Part shown: piece after piece, positions 1 through 9,357 of the stretch
Layout: each line of letters begins with the position of its first letter
Numbering within the stretch: position 1 is the stretch's first letter
Assembly (NCBI GenBank): GCA_029245795.1
Contig: JAQWOP010000018.1
Coordinates: 1 to 64,000, forward strand
DNA length: 64,000 nucleotides
Direction: 5' to 3'
DNA from: Hyphomicrobiales bacterium
GTDB lineage: Bacteria > Pseudomonadota > Alphaproteobacteria > Rhizobiales > TMED25
Made by a program: the position numbers and the translations under genes
The notes under the pieces: generated by a model
What the model saw: only the letters and a program-made list of their open reading frames with translations
What the model was told of the DNA's origin: nothing
Database searches by the model: none

Positions 1-1301
1 CCATGCATTGCAACGACTGGTACGTCTGGTCTTGCAACTTTGGCGCCTATTGCCGACGGAAGTGCAAATCCCAATGTTCCGAAACCAGATGGGACAAACC
101 AAGTTCTTGGAAGGTATGTTTTCCAATAGGAGCGCATCCAAAATACAATAGTTGTAGGATCATTAAAGACAATAGTCTCAGGAGGTAATGCAGATCGTAA
201 TTGATCAAGGACGTCAACCTCAACAGGCTTACCAAGAGCTGCATGTATTTTATCAAGCAAGGCTTTTATTTCAGGTTTACGTTCTGCGGTATTAAATTCA
301 ATTTTCTTGCTATCAATAATTGTATTAATTCTTCCAAGTGCATTTCCAAGGTCACTAACAACACCTAAATTAACAGGGTGGTTTCTTCCAAGTTCTGCTG
401 GATCGATATCAATCTGAATAACTTTACCTGGAAACTTTAATGTCCAACCACCAGTTGGGAAGTAGGATAATCGACTACCAAGGATAATAACAAGATCTGT
501 ATCATCTATAAACTCTCTTACAGGTTTTTCATTACTCCAATTACCGACATGCAGAGGGTGATCAAATGGTATAGATCCTTTCCCTGTTTGTGATGTGATA
601 ACAGGAGCATTCAAACTCTCTGCAAATTTTATTAATTCTGCTGAGCAATCAGCATGGACGACTCCGCCACCTGACCATATCATTGGTTTTTTTGATTGAG
701 ATAGAGCGTCAACGATTTGATGTAATTCATCATCTGTAGCTTCTCTTTTATGGCTTGAAGATTTTTCACCAATAGATATATCACTGTGGATCTTGAATGC
801 ATCGCCACCTATCTCTACCATTGCAGGCTTGGGTCTCCGGCTTTTTAGAGCCGTTGCTGCGGTTCGAATAGAGTCAGGAATTTCATGAGGCATTGTTGCT
901 TGGTAACCAAAATCGATAACAGGTCTAAATATACCATACTGATCTCTCACATCATGGAAATACCCACGACCTTTTGCCCTTACATGAGCTGGGTTATCAT
1001 TTAAAATATGTAATATTGCAGATGAGTCATTATGAGCTGTCCCCATAGCGGTCAGAGTATTTAAGGCACCGGGACCTCCACTTGTAAGAGCAACTCCAAT
1101 ATCTCCAGATGCTCTGTAATATCCATCTGCCATAAATACTGCACTTTGTTCATGTCTTACATTAATTGCTTTAATGGAAGGATGATCGAGGAAAGCATCA
1201 TAAACACTCAAGGTATCTACACCTGGAATACCGAAGATGGTCGTTAAACCTTCATTCACCAAAGATTCTACTAATACATGGGCTCCTGATCTCTTTTTCA
1301 T
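1..1301 (-). CDS. Thiamine-diphosphate-dependent enzyme, acetolactate synthase-like (3' end outside window)
   Basis: The open frame runs off the left edge, so only the first 433 residues are visible. It begins MKKRSGAHVLVESL and carries the thiamine-diphosphate family pattern: a G-I-P-G loop near residue 25, the conserved glutamate (E51, in the motif RHEQ) that activates the cofactor, an S-G-G-P-G loop, and a central domain with IDIDPAELGR. The pyrophosphate-binding GDG motif should lie just beyond the edge. A Shine-Dalgarno AGGAAGA sits upstream of the ATG. The family includes acetolactate synthases, oxalyl-CoA decarboxylase, sulfoacetaldehyde acetyltransferase and benzoylformate decarboxylase. 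I cannot choose among them. No small regulatory subunit (ilvH) is visible, and the neighbours look catabolic, so a role outside isoleucine/valine synthesis is more likely. It diverges from the Ldh2-type dehydrogenase across 87 bases, which must hold both promoters. Confidence 0.85.
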   Translation of the reverse strand, partial: MKKRSGAHVLVESLVNEGLTTIFGIPGVDTLSVYDAFLDHPSIKAINVRHEQSAVFMADGYYRASGDIGVALTSGGPGALNTLTAMGTAHNDSSAILHILNDNPAHVRAKGRGYFHDVRDQYGIFRPVIDFGYQATMPHEIPDSIRTAATALKSRRPKPAMVEIGGDAFKIHSDISIGEKSSSHKREATDDELHQIVDALSQSKKPMIWSGGGVVHADCSAELIKFAESLNAPVITSQTGKGSIPFDHPLHVGNWSNEKPVREFIDDTDLVIILGSRLSYFPTGGWTLKFPGKVIQIDIDPAELGRNHPVNLGVVSDLGNALGRINTIIDSKKIEFNTAERKPEIKALLDKIHAALGKPVEVDVLDQLRSALPPETIVFNDPTTIVFWMRSYWKTYLPRTWFVPSGFGTLGFALPSAIGAKVARPDVPVVAMH

Positions 1302-1388
1302 TATCAAATCTCTTCCTAAATATAAAATTTTAAAATATATTATAACAGATTCTGAAATATTCTATCTATTTTTTAAAGGAAAATTAGC

Positions 1389-2486
1389 ATGGTTGAAACG
1401 GCAGCACTTCCAGAAGGAACCAAGAGACATGACCCAATAGTCGTAAAAAATTTTCTGTCAACAGCTCTAATCAGAGTTGGAGTCGAGCCAGATGATGCAG
1501 ATTTAGTATCGGATGTTTTGGTTGCTGCAGATTTGAGAGGGGTAAGAAGCCATGGAGCTGCAAGATTAAGCTATTTTATTGTGCGCCTTGAAAAAGGCAC
1601 TCTTAACCTTAATCCAAAAATGGATATAAAGATGAATTCCAAAACAACGGGTTTACTAGATGCCGAGAATGGGATTGGAATAATTGCTGCAAATAAAGCA
1701 ATGCAAAAATCTCTTGAAATTGCAGAAGAGTATGGAACAGGATTTATCGGTGTTGCAAACTCTAGCCATTTTGGTTTTGCAGGATATTGGTCTGATTTGG
1801 CTATGAAGAGAGGATTCATTGGCATATCTATGTCTAATAGTGGTGGAAGAACAACACCTACATATGCAAGAGAGTCAATGCTAGGAACAAATCCAATGTC
1901 TGTTGCTATACCAGGAGGAGAGTCAACCGATTTCTTGCTCGATATGGCTACGACAACAGTGGCTGTAGGTAAAATCGAAACGGCATTGAGAGAGGGTAGA
2001 GATGTAAAAGAGGGATGGGTATCTCCTATGGGTGACACCCCTGAACTGGATGCTAATGGAGTACTTACATATGGAGCCCCTCTTCTACCATTGGGTGGAG
2101 CTGGTATGGAAAGTGGTGGACATAAAGGTTACGGTTTAAATCTCATGGTTGAATTGTTATGTGGTGCAGTTACAGGGACATCCTTCGCAGATAGAATAAA
2201 AGGAGCAAGAGGAAATGACAGGCCCGCAATGGGTCATTTAATGGGGGCAATAAGATTAGATGGGTTTAGAGATCCCATTGAAATTCAAAAAGAAATGAAT
2301 GCTACTTATAACATTATCAGAAATGCAAAAAAAGAACCTGATCAGGACAGGGTTTATATTCATGGAGAACCAGAGGCTATTGCTATTGAAGAAAATTCTA
2401 GGTTAGGGATACCAATCACTCAAGCTGTTTATGATCAATTAGAAAAAATTGCTGAACGTTATGGAATTAATTCTTTGCCTGAGTAA
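1389..2486 (+). CDS. Ldh2/MdhL family (malate/L-lactate-type) NAD(P)-dependent 2-hydroxyacid dehydrogenase
   Basis: A 365-residue protein of the Ldh2 family, whose members reduce or oxidise 2-keto/2-hydroxy acids (malate, L-lactate, ureidoglycolate, 2,3-diketogulonate, delta-1-piperideine-2-carboxylate). Visible family signatures are DLRGVRSHG with H55, SSHFGFAGY with H127, LGTNPMSVAIP, and the glycine-rich GGHKGYGL segment towards the C-terminus. Length is typical. The ATG chosen is preceded by AAAGGA at good spacing. The specific substrate cannot be read from the sequence. The gene diverges from a thiamine-diphosphate enzyme and sits at the edge of a run of catabolic-looking genes, so use of an organic 2-hydroxy acid as a nutrient is a reasonable inference rather than a demonstrated one. 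Confidence 0.9.
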   Translation: MVETAALPEGTKRHDPIVVKNFLSTALIRVGVEPDDADLVSDVLVAADLRGVRSHGAARLSYFIVRLEKGTLNLNPKMDIKMNSKTTGLLDAENGIGIIAANKAMQKSLEIAEEYGTGFIGVANSSHFGFAGYWSDLAMKRGFIGISMSNSGGRTTPTYARESMLGTNPMSVAIPGGESTDFLLDMATTTVAVGKIETALREGRDVKEGWVSPMGDTPELDANGVLTYGAPLLPLGGAGMESGGHKGYGLNLMVELLCGAVTGTSFADRIKGARGNDRPAMGHLMGAIRLDGFRDPIEIQKEMNATYNIIRNAKKEPDQDRVYIHGEPEAIAIEENSRLGIPITQAVYDQLEKIAERYGINSLPE

Positions 2487-2515
2487 TTCTGCTCATAACC
2501 TCTTAGCCAGATAGT

Positions 2516-3049
2516 TTAGAAACTGTCAAAACTCTCTAGGAATTTAATCTCTTCAGGCGTACTTTTTCTACTTAATATATTATTTCTATGAGGAAATCGT
2601 CCAAATTTTTCAATAATCTTGTAATGTTCTATTGCAGATTTGATAGCTAAGTCATGACCAAGTTCTTTAAAAAGGCTAACGCATTTTTTTTGTAAAATCA
2701 AATCTTCAGAGTGCATTAATGGCATATATATGAACCTTTTCTCTTCTTCAGTAAGAACTTTTTCTAATTCATTTTCTAAAACATAAAAAGATAAATCCAA
2801 TGCCAACCCATCAGTGTCATAACTTGAAGATTGATCCCTAAACATATTTCTTGGAAATTGGTCGAATAATATTATTAAGGCAAGTATTTCTCTAATATCC
2901 AACTCTTCTTTTCTATAGCTAGTATTTAAGTATTCATTGTAAGCATTCAGAAACTTTTTTTTTAAAAGATCATCGAATTGATCACTTTTAGAAAACCATT
3001 TACTCTGATTTGCAAACCAAAAGGATATTATATCAGCGCTATATTTCAT
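2516..3049 (-). CDS. DUF924 family protein
   Basis: A 177-residue, mostly helical protein with the DUF924 features: an N-terminal SFWF segment, the motif LFDQFPRNMFR in the middle, a YMPLMHSED segment, and a C-terminal FGRFPHRN motif. The family resembles TPR-like helical bundles and has no established biochemical role. It lies 27 bases after the GST gene and is the last gene of the likely MFS-enolase-GST-DUF924 transcript. The start has no clear Shine-Dalgarno sequence, but the first methionine gives the usual DUF924 N-terminus. The next gene upstream in the sequence (Ldh2 family) points towards it, leaving a 29-base convergent gap with no obvious terminator hairpin. Confidence 0.85.
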   Translation of the reverse strand: MKYSADIISFWFANQSKWFSKSDQFDDLLKKKFLNAYNEYLNTSYRKEELDIREILALIILFDQFPRNMFRDQSSSYDTDGLALDLSFYVLENELEKVLTEEEKRFIYMPLMHSEDLILQKKCVSLFKELGHDLAIKSAIEHYKIIEKFGRFPHRNNILSRKSTPEEIKFLESFDSF

Positions 3050-3076
3050 TGGACTGATCTATAAACATATAAAAGC

Positions 3077-3697
3077 CTACTCAAGTGGGATCATAACAAT
3101 TTTCTGATATGCTTCTGATTTCTTTAAATTTTCATACCAACGATCTATATTTGGAGTAGATGGCCTATCTTCAACTATAGTATGAAAACGATGTATTACA
3201 GGACCGAGTGGTATATCTGCTATAGTGAGAGTATTTCCACCAATGTATTCTTTACCTTCAAGGTGTTTTTCCAAAATTTTCCAATGTCGATTTCCAAGTT
3301 CTATGCTTTCGTTGATTTTGTTCCAGTCTCTATCCTCGGGACTTGTTCGAATAATACCATGATAAATTGGTCTCATCATTGGATTTATAGCAAATAATTG
3401 CCAATCCATCCATAGTTCTAGTTTAGCTCTCATGCCATCATCTGAAGGAGACATCGCATCAAAACTATATTTTTTAGCCAAGTATCTTACAATAGTATTT
3501 GATTCCCATAGAACAATATCATCATCGATGAGCGTTGGAACAAGTCCCATAGGATTTAAATCTAAATATTCTTTTTCTTTGTTTTTGCCAAATTTACCAC
3601 CAACATCTTCTTGTTGATATGGAATTCCAAGTTCTTCTAGTATCCAAGTGACTTTCATCACATTGCCAGACGTATTTCTTCCTTTAACTTTAAGCAT
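3077..3697 (-). CDS. Glutathione S-transferase family protein
   Basis: A 206-residue cytosolic GST. The N-terminal thioredoxin-like domain (about residues 1-80) shows the N-T-S-G-N-V-M-K active-site region, a cis-proline LVPTL and the glutathione-contacting WESNTIVRYLA. The C-terminal helical domain follows and includes LTIADIPLG. Such proteins conjugate or transfer glutathione; some take part in isomerisation or dehalogenation in catabolic pathways. The ATG is preceded by AGGAG, and the stop codon of the upstream enolase-superfamily gene overlaps that ribosome-binding site (12-base gap), so the two are translated from one transcript. The substrate is unknown. Its operon position suggests a link to the enolase-family enzyme rather than a general detoxification role. 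Confidence 0.9.
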   Translation of the reverse strand: MLKVKGRNTSGNVMKVTWILEELGIPYQQEDVGGKFGKNKEKEYLDLNPMGLVPTLIDDDIVLWESNTIVRYLAKKYSFDAMSPSDDGMRAKLELWMDWQLFAINPMMRPIYHGIIRTSPEDRDWNKINESIELGNRHWKILEKHLEGKEYIGGNTLTIADIPLGPVIHRFHTIVEDRPSTPNIDRWYENLKKSEAYQKIVMIPLE

Positions 3698-3709
3698 TTG
3701 TCGAAACTC

Positions 3710-4804
3710 CTATGTTTTATATTTTTCTATTTTGTCTTCATCAACGTCAACCCCTAATCCAAGACCTGAGTTTAACATAAGCTTTCCATCTTTAATGGAC
3801 ATTGGATTTAGAATGATATCATCGGCTAAATACTGAATACTAACATTACTGAACCAATCTAATTTATTTCCTACTTTTGAGATATGCCCAATACAAGCTG
3901 CACTGATCGATGAGTCACCTGCTTTACCGCTAATATTCACATGCATATTATTTTCTTCCATAAAATCAATTGCTCCTAGGAGATTTTTTATGCTGCTAAA
4001 TTTAATCAATTTTAAACTTGCTCCCTCGGCAGCATTCATATCTTTATGGATAGATAAGTCTTCTAAAGAGTGAATACCTTCATCAGCGCTTAGAGGCGTA
4101 GACATCAATTCATTGCATGCTTTCATTGTTTTAATATCGTAACCATTGACGGGTTGTTCCATATAGTCTAATCCAGCCCTATCAATCAAAGAACAGAATT
4201 GTATGGCATCTTTCCTATTATAGCCGGCATTAGCATCAGCTGTGAGTTGAACTTCATTTCCTAGAGCTATTCTGAGACTTTCTGCTCTTTGAAGGTCTTC
4301 GTTAATTGTTTTTGCTCCAACTTTGATTTTAAATGCTTTAAATCCCTCATCTCTTTTTTTCTTAGCTTCATCTATTTCATTTTCTGATCCTGCTATTCGC
4401 CAAATTATTGGTAGATCAGATCTTTTTATTTTTCCTATTATTTCAGAAAAGGATTTCTTTTGGATTTTCGCAAATAGATCAATTAGAGCAACCTCTAAAG
4501 ATGATTTTGCTGCGGCATTTCCATAAATGGATATTTGTACTAAATTTGAAATAGACTCATAGGATTGGATTTCAACTCCAATTAAAATCTCTTTCATATA
4601 ATTAATTGCTTGTATCATTCCAACAGAACTTTCGCCTGTCATCGACAAGGAGGCGGCAGCTTCACCCCAACCAAAATCTCCATCAAAACTAATTACCTTG
4701 ATTAGGATACTATTACTCCTTTCAATAGTAATGTTTGACATATGAATGGTTTGTTGCAGAGGCAATCCAATATTATATATTTGTATATCTTTAATTTTGA
4801 ACAT
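3710..4804 (-). CDS. Enolase-superfamily enzyme, muconate-lactonizing/dipeptide-epimerase type (paralogue 1)
   Basis: A 364-residue enolase-superfamily protein. The capping domain occupies roughly residues 1-130 and the barrel follows. Catalytic pattern read directly: K159-x-K161, metal ligands D190 (DAN), E216 (MEQP) and D241 (ADEG), then a second acid/base lysine K265 (SLK). Two lysines on opposite faces place it in the muconate-lactonizing-enzyme subgroup, which covers cycloisomerases, o-succinylbenzoate synthase, N-acylamino-acid racemases, dipeptide epimerases and betaine epimerases. The reaction is not predictable from these residues. All of these positions have the same numbering in the paralogue on the plus strand at 8236-9339, showing an indel-free alignment over 270 residues. 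It follows an MFS transporter by 8 bases. Confidence 0.88.
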   Translation of the reverse strand: MFKIKDIQIYNIGLPLQQTIHMSNITIERSNSILIKVISFDGDFGWGEAAASLSMTGESSVGMIQAINYMKEILIGVEIQSYESISNLVQISIYGNAAAKSSLEVALIDLFAKIQKKSFSEIIGKIKRSDLPIIWRIAGSENEIDEAKKKRDEGFKAFKIKVGAKTINEDLQRAESLRIALGNEVQLTADANAGYNRKDAIQFCSLIDRAGLDYMEQPVNGYDIKTMKACNELMSTPLSADEGIHSLEDLSIHKDMNAAEGASLKLIKFSSIKNLLGAIDFMEENNMHVNISGKAGDSSISAACIGHISKVGNKLDWFSNVSIQYLADDIILNPMSIKDGKLMLNSGLGLGVDVDEDKIEKYKT

Positions 4805-4812
4805 TAATTAAT

Positions 4813-6060
4813 CTAAAAATCAATTTTTAGCTTTCTAATATTTACAAGCATCCAACTGAAGAATATTACTTCAATAATTACAAGCATACCAAAAGCATAA
4901 TTATAAGCAACTTTTGGATAAGAACCAAAATCATTTGGTCCCCAAATATCTAGAATGAATCCAATACTAAATTGAATTAAAAAAACCATTAGGAATGTTG
5001 AGACGGCTATTGTAGAAATTGATCTTGCAGAATAACCTGGAGGATATGTTTTATTTAGAATGGGATGAACTAAAACACCAATATTACCTGTAAATCCAAG
5101 TATAGCCCATTGCCAATAACCATTAGTATCTATATTTAAAGCAAAAGATATCTGAATGAGAAATAGTATTAATAAACCTGTAGCCAGGTATTTAGCTCTA
5201 TTTATTCCACGTTTGGATAAGTAATCAACAAGAGCACCGTTGCCTAAAGTTCCAAAAGACATGGCAATTGCCACAATTAGCAAACGAATCCCTATTTCTT
5301 CTTGGGATAGGCCAGCAACATCAGACATCCAGCCATTAGCCCATAATCCCTGAATGGAAAAGAAACTTGCAAGGCCAAGGGCTGAAACGGGGGCAAGGGT
5401 ATAGAAATTTCTATTTTTGATAATTTGCATATAGACGTAAAAATTTGACTCTTTATCCGACTGGGGCTCTATTTTTTTTTCGGGCATCAAGAATATGACT
5501 AAAATTAAAAGTAAAAAGCAAATCACAAATCCTATAAGGAAAAGATCTCTCCAATGATAATCGATCATAAAAATTTGAAGAGGCTTTGTTGATAGAATTG
5601 CACCAATTGAACCTGAAAATAAAATCATCCCATTTGCAGTTGCCCAAAATTGACTTGGAAACCAAATAGTAACAGATTTTAATGCAGTAGTTAGACAAGA
5701 CCCAATGCCAAATCCTAGGAATGCTCTACCAATAACTAACATCAAATAACTATCAGCATATGATGTCAGAATACAACCAACTATGGCCAACAAGATTTCA
5801 CCAATGAATATCCTTTTAGGACCAAATTTATCCAAGAGAATTGCTAGGGGTATATATTGAATTGCGCCAGAAAAGAAGAAAATACTGGTTAAAAACCCTA
5901 TTTCAGTTGCATTCAGGGAGAATGTTACGGATAACTCTGGAGCTAGAATTGCATTTGTGTTTCTGAGAAAGAAAGACAACATATATCCTATTCCAAAAGG
6001 AAGGATAATTAGGAATATAAGTTTAATTTTGTTGTAGACCATAATTTTATTACATGGCAT
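4813..6060 (-). CDS. Major facilitator superfamily transporter
   Basis: A 415-residue membrane protein with about twelve hydrophobic segments in two halves separated by a charged loop near residue 200 (MPEKKIEPQSDKE). The MFS cytoplasmic loop motif between segments 2 and 3 is visible as LLDKFGPKR, and the equivalent loop of the second half as GALVDYLSKRG. It resembles organic-anion/nitrate-sialate type transporters in general shape, but the substrate cannot be assigned. It is the first gene of a minus-strand operon with an enolase-superfamily enzyme, a GST and a DUF924 gene, so it probably imports the substrate handled by the enolase paralogue. The start used has a weak AGGTAA upstream; a second methionine six residues later is possible. 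The divergent spacer to the next operon is only 52 bases. Confidence 0.9.
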   Translation of the reverse strand: MPCNKIMVYNKIKLIFLIILPFGIGYMLSFFLRNTNAILAPELSVTFSLNATEIGFLTSIFFFSGAIQYIPLAILLDKFGPKRIFIGEILLAIVGCILTSYADSYLMLVIGRAFLGFGIGSCLTTALKSVTIWFPSQFWATANGMILFSGSIGAILSTKPLQIFMIDYHWRDLFLIGFVICFLLLILVIFLMPEKKIEPQSDKESNFYVYMQIIKNRNFYTLAPVSALGLASFFSIQGLWANGWMSDVAGLSQEEIGIRLLIVAIAMSFGTLGNGALVDYLSKRGINRAKYLATGLLILFLIQISFALNIDTNGYWQWAILGFTGNIGVLVHPILNKTYPPGYSARSISTIAVSTFLMVFLIQFSIGFILDIWGPNDFGSYPKVAYNYAFGMLVIIEVIFFSWMLVNIRKLKIDF

Positions 6061-6112
6061 TATTTAGCTTACCTGTCTACAATTTTGTTTAGGTATTTTA
6101 TATGAGGAAAAT

Positions 6113-7147
6113 ATGAATAATAAGAAGATCGCAATTCTCGGAACAGGAGCAAACGGTAGCTGTGTTTCCGCTGATTTAGTCAGCAATGGTTTTAATGTAA
6201 AACTAATTGATCAATGGCCTGAACATGTTGAAAAAATGAGAAAAGATGGCCTAAAGATCGAGATGCCAAATCGTACGCTAGAGGTTAAAGTAGACGCTTA
6301 TCACTTATGTGACATAGCAACTTTTGCAGAAAAATTTGATATTGTTTTGTTATTTATGAAAGCATATGACACAGCATGGGCATGTGAACTAATCAAGCCT
6401 TATCTAGAAGAAGATGGGATTTTAGTTGGAGTTCAAAATTGTATGATGGCAGAGCAAATATCGGGTATTGTTGGGGCAAATCGAACAATAGGATGTGTTG
6501 CTGAATTATCATCTGAATTATTCGATCCAGGGTTAGTAAAAAGAAACACCCCTCCCGAGGGAACTTGGTTTGGTTTGGGGGCATTAGCACCAGATATGTT
6601 GGAACGAATTCCAGAAATTGAAGAGGTACTAAAATTTGCTGGGAAGGTTGGTATAAGTGATGAAATTTTGTCAGCAAAATGGATGAAACTTATCGTAAAT
6701 GTAATGGGTATGGGAATAAAAGCTATTGGAGATCTTAGACCAGCAGAGGCATTTGAGTTGGATGGAATGAGAGATGTTATGCTTAAAGCAGGAGAAGAGG
6801 CATTAAAAGTTGGTGAAGGTCTTGGTTATAAAACAGTGCCTATAATGGGTCTCTCCAAAGAAGAAATAGATACTTCTAATAGAGTTCAAGAGCTATTATT
6901 AGATACAATAACAAAACATGTTGGTCCAACTGCGCTTAACACAGTATTGCAGGATCATAGAAAGGGGCGTTTAAGCGAAGTAGACCTTATAAACGGATGG
7001 GTATCAAAAGGTGGAAAACAGTTAGGTATTAAAACGCCAATCAATGACAAGATTGTAGAAATAACCAAAAAAATACACCAAGGTGAATTAAAATCATCTA
7101 AAGACCTTGTGATTGAGGTATTAAATTCAGTAAAGGGTAAATCATAA
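6113..7147 (+). CDS. Ketopantoate reductase-like (ApbA/PanE family) dehydrogenase, paralogue 1
   Basis: A 344-residue protein of the 2-dehydropantoate 2-reductase family. The N-terminal Rossmann fold starts with ILGTGANGSC (the NADPH-binding GxGxxG). The catalytic lysine is K189 (SAKWMK), the conserved asparagine N196 and the conserved glutamate E289 (RLSEVD), so the catalytic set is complete. It is longer than classical PanE (about 300 residues). AGGAAAA precedes the ATG. It heads the operon with a Gfo/Idh/MocA enzyme, an enolase-superfamily enzyme and an EamA exporter, so it may act on a catabolic 2-keto or 2-hydroxy acid rather than in pantothenate synthesis. A close paralogue lies at 60106-61134 on the minus strand. 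Either could supply the PanE step missing beside panB and panC. Confidence 0.85.
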   Translation: MNNKKIAILGTGANGSCVSADLVSNGFNVKLIDQWPEHVEKMRKDGLKIEMPNRTLEVKVDAYHLCDIATFAEKFDIVLLFMKAYDTAWACELIKPYLEEDGILVGVQNCMMAEQISGIVGANRTIGCVAELSSELFDPGLVKRNTPPEGTWFGLGALAPDMLERIPEIEEVLKFAGKVGISDEILSAKWMKLIVNVMGMGIKAIGDLRPAEAFELDGMRDVMLKAGEEALKVGEGLGYKTVPIMGLSKEEIDTSNRVQELLLDTITKHVGPTALNTVLQDHRKGRLSEVDLINGWVSKGGKQLGIKTPINDKIVEITKKIHQGELKSSKDLVIEVLNSVKGKS

Positions 7148-7148
7148 A

Positions 7149-8219
7149 ATGACCTCTAAAGATTTAGGTATTGCAATAATAGGATCAGGCAGAATCGGGT
7201 CTTTAAGAGCAATACTTTCAGCAGGTCATCCAGCTGTCAAATTTTTGGGTGTTTCCGATATAAAAATGGAAAATGCAAAAAAGCTCGCCGAGAGATGTAA
7301 TGCAAATAAATATACAGATAATAATCACGAGCTTATCTCAGATCCGAATGTAAATGCTGTGATTGTATCCACTAGCGAACATGAGCATTATGATGCAGTT
7401 ATTCATGCTTTAGAATTAGGTAAACCGGTTTTAGTTGAAAAACCAATAGCCTTAACAATTCATGACGCAGATAAAATGATAAAAAAAGCTGAAGAGACGA
7501 ATACCCTTTTCAGAGTTGGCTATGCCCAGCGTTTCAAAAGGAGATATTTATCTGGAAAGGACCAATTAATTGAAGGTCGTATCGGTAATATTTTATCAAT
7601 TTCTGCAAGGGCATGTAATACAAGAGCTCAAGGCATTGAAATTCTCAAAAGATCGAGTACAGCCACTCCTGTTGTTGATGTTTTAACTTATTGGGTTGAT
7701 GTTGCTTGTTGGTACCTTGAGGGTATTAAGCCTATAGAAGTAACTGCAAGGGGAGCCGGAACGGTATTTAGAAAAGCTGGTTTTGATGTTAATGATACAA
7801 CTTGGAGTCTCATTAAATTTGATAATGGAGCAATTGTTAACTTGGGTGTATTTTTTGCTCTTCCTTCCCATTCTCCCCAATTGGGAATGGGTGTAAGATT
7901 TGAAGTTTATGGCGATGACGGTGCTCTTATACTCAATGATGATCATACAGATGAGCTACTGATTACGAATAATGCAATACCACATGCATATATTCCAAAT
8001 CTAGAATTTAATACGGCATTCTTGTCGAGTTCTACGCCTGGTAATTGGCATCTTGGCGATTATTGGGGTCCTGTTGCTGATGAAACAAGAGTATGGCTTG
8101 ATCATCTTTCAATGGGAAGAGAATGTCCGATAGCTAGTCCAGAAGACGCTAGAAAGAACTTGCTAATAACACTTGCAATGGAAGAGTCAGCAAAATCAAA
8201 TAGTACAATTAATTTATGA
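7149..8219 (+). CDS. Gfo/Idh/MocA family oxidoreductase
   Basis: A 356-residue NAD(P)-dependent oxidoreductase with the family layout: an N-terminal Rossmann domain starting with AIIGSGRIGSLRA, the EKPIALT motif near residue 97 that carries the conserved lysine, and a C-terminal alpha/beta domain with VDVLTYWVDVACWYLEG, which resembles the inositol dehydrogenase subgroup (D-x-x-x-H replaced by D-x-x-x-W-x-x-x-x-x-C). Members act on sugars, inositols and related polyols. It follows the ApbA-like gene after one base, so the two are translationally linked. The substrate is unknown. The replacement of the usual active-site histidine region should be checked by alignment before assuming inositol activity. 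Confidence 0.88.
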   Translation: MTSKDLGIAIIGSGRIGSLRAILSAGHPAVKFLGVSDIKMENAKKLAERCNANKYTDNNHELISDPNVNAVIVSTSEHEHYDAVIHALELGKPVLVEKPIALTIHDADKMIKKAEETNTLFRVGYAQRFKRRYLSGKDQLIEGRIGNILSISARACNTRAQGIEILKRSSTATPVVDVLTYWVDVACWYLEGIKPIEVTARGAGTVFRKAGFDVNDTTWSLIKFDNGAIVNLGVFFALPSHSPQLGMGVRFEVYGDDGALILNDDHTDELLITNNAIPHAYIPNLEFNTAFLSSSTPGNWHLGDYWGPVADETRVWLDHLSMGRECPIASPEDARKNLLITLAMEESAKSNSTINL

Positions 8220-8235
8220 TTATTGGGTTTTTGAA

Positions 8236-9339
8236 ATGTTTAAAATAAAAGAAATAGACACTTTTATAGTGCAGGTTCCTCTCAAAGTACCGTTAAAAAT
8301 GTCAGGAGTTTATATAGAACACTGCGATAACATGGTTGTAAAAGTGACAGCTGACAATGGAAAAATTGGCTGGGGAGAAGCTCCATATGCACCTTTTTTC
8401 AACGGAGAAACTTCCATAGGTATGCGCGCTGCAGTCAATTTTATGAAGCAGCGCCTAATTGGGGTTGAGGTTATAGATACGGATGAAATAAAAAATATTC
8501 TAGCAGTTACAATTTATGGAAATTCAGGCGCCAAATCAGCAATTGATATGGCACTCTATGACCTTTATGGGAAGACTTTAGATAAGCCATTATATGAGAT
8601 ACTAGGTGGATCAAAACGAGAGAAAGTACCTATGATCTGGCTCATAGCTGGTGGCGAAGATGAGTTCAAGTTATTGAGGGAAAGAATTGACCTTGGATTT
8701 GTTTCATACAAGCTAAAGATAGGGGCAAGCGATGTCATGAAAGATATTGATAGAGCTTATCAAGCCCAAAAAATACTTGACCACGATTACAAACTTTCAG
8801 CAGATGCTAATCAAGGATTTAATAGAGAGGATGCCCTAACTTTTGCATCTAAAACTGGTGATATTGGACTAGATTTCTATGAGCAGCCAGTGAACGGTAA
8901 TGATGTTGAATCAATGGTTGAATGTAATGAAACTTCATATGCCCCTTTGGGTGTGGATGAAGGCATCCACAATATTCATGATATAAAAATTCACCATGAA
9001 AAAAAAGCTGCTGAAGGCGGAAGCTTAAAAATGATCAAATTTGGAGGTGTCTCTCAGTTATTTGAGGCAGCTAATTTAATGCACTCATTAGGGATGCATA
9101 TTAACCTCGCAGGCAAAGCTGCAAACACTTCAATCGGGAGCGCTGCCATTGCTCATTTTACAAGGTCACTTCCATCACTAGAATGGGATGCTAGCTTATC
9201 GAGTCAATACCTTGCAGATGATATCGTCCGTAATGCCGTACAAGTTGAGGATGGTTATATAATGACACCTGAAGATGGTCCTGGATTGGGTATTAATATT
9301 GATGAGGAAAAATTTAAAAAATATACAGTTAGTCACTAG
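8236..9339 (+). CDS. Enolase-superfamily enzyme, muconate-lactonizing/dipeptide-epimerase type (paralogue 2)
   Basis: A 367-residue enolase-superfamily protein. The frame is open for 21 codons upstream, but the ATG giving MFKIKEID is chosen because it aligns exactly with the start of paralogue 1 (MFKIKDIQ) and avoids overlapping the preceding gene. Catalytic residues are K159-x-K161, D190, E216, D241 and K265, at the same numbers as in paralogue 1. The last third ends with GPGLGINIDEEK, also shared. The two genes therefore stem from one duplication and probably perform related chemistry on different substrates or stereoisomers. It lies between a Gfo/Idh/MocA enzyme (16-base gap) and an EamA-family transporter (18-base gap). 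Epimerase, racemase, cycloisomerase or dehydratase activity all remain possible. Confidence 0.88.
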   Translation: MFKIKEIDTFIVQVPLKVPLKMSGVYIEHCDNMVVKVTADNGKIGWGEAPYAPFFNGETSIGMRAAVNFMKQRLIGVEVIDTDEIKNILAVTIYGNSGAKSAIDMALYDLYGKTLDKPLYEILGGSKREKVPMIWLIAGGEDEFKLLRERIDLGFVSYKLKIGASDVMKDIDRAYQAQKILDHDYKLSADANQGFNREDALTFASKTGDIGLDFYEQPVNGNDVESMVECNETSYAPLGVDEGIHNIHDIKIHHEKKAAEGGSLKMIKFGGVSQLFEAANLMHSLGMHINLAGKAANTSIGSAAIAHFTRSLPSLEWDASLSSQYLADDIVRNAVQVEDGYIMTPEDGPGLGINIDEEKFKKYTVSH

Positions 9340-9357
9340 CAAAAATTAATTTACAAT

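Noticed and set aside
1..1301. A possible pseudogene at the left edge, since no complete frame is found
   Set aside because: Translating the minus strand from the ATG at 1301 gives an uninterrupted frame that simply leaves the window; there is no internal stop or frameshift.
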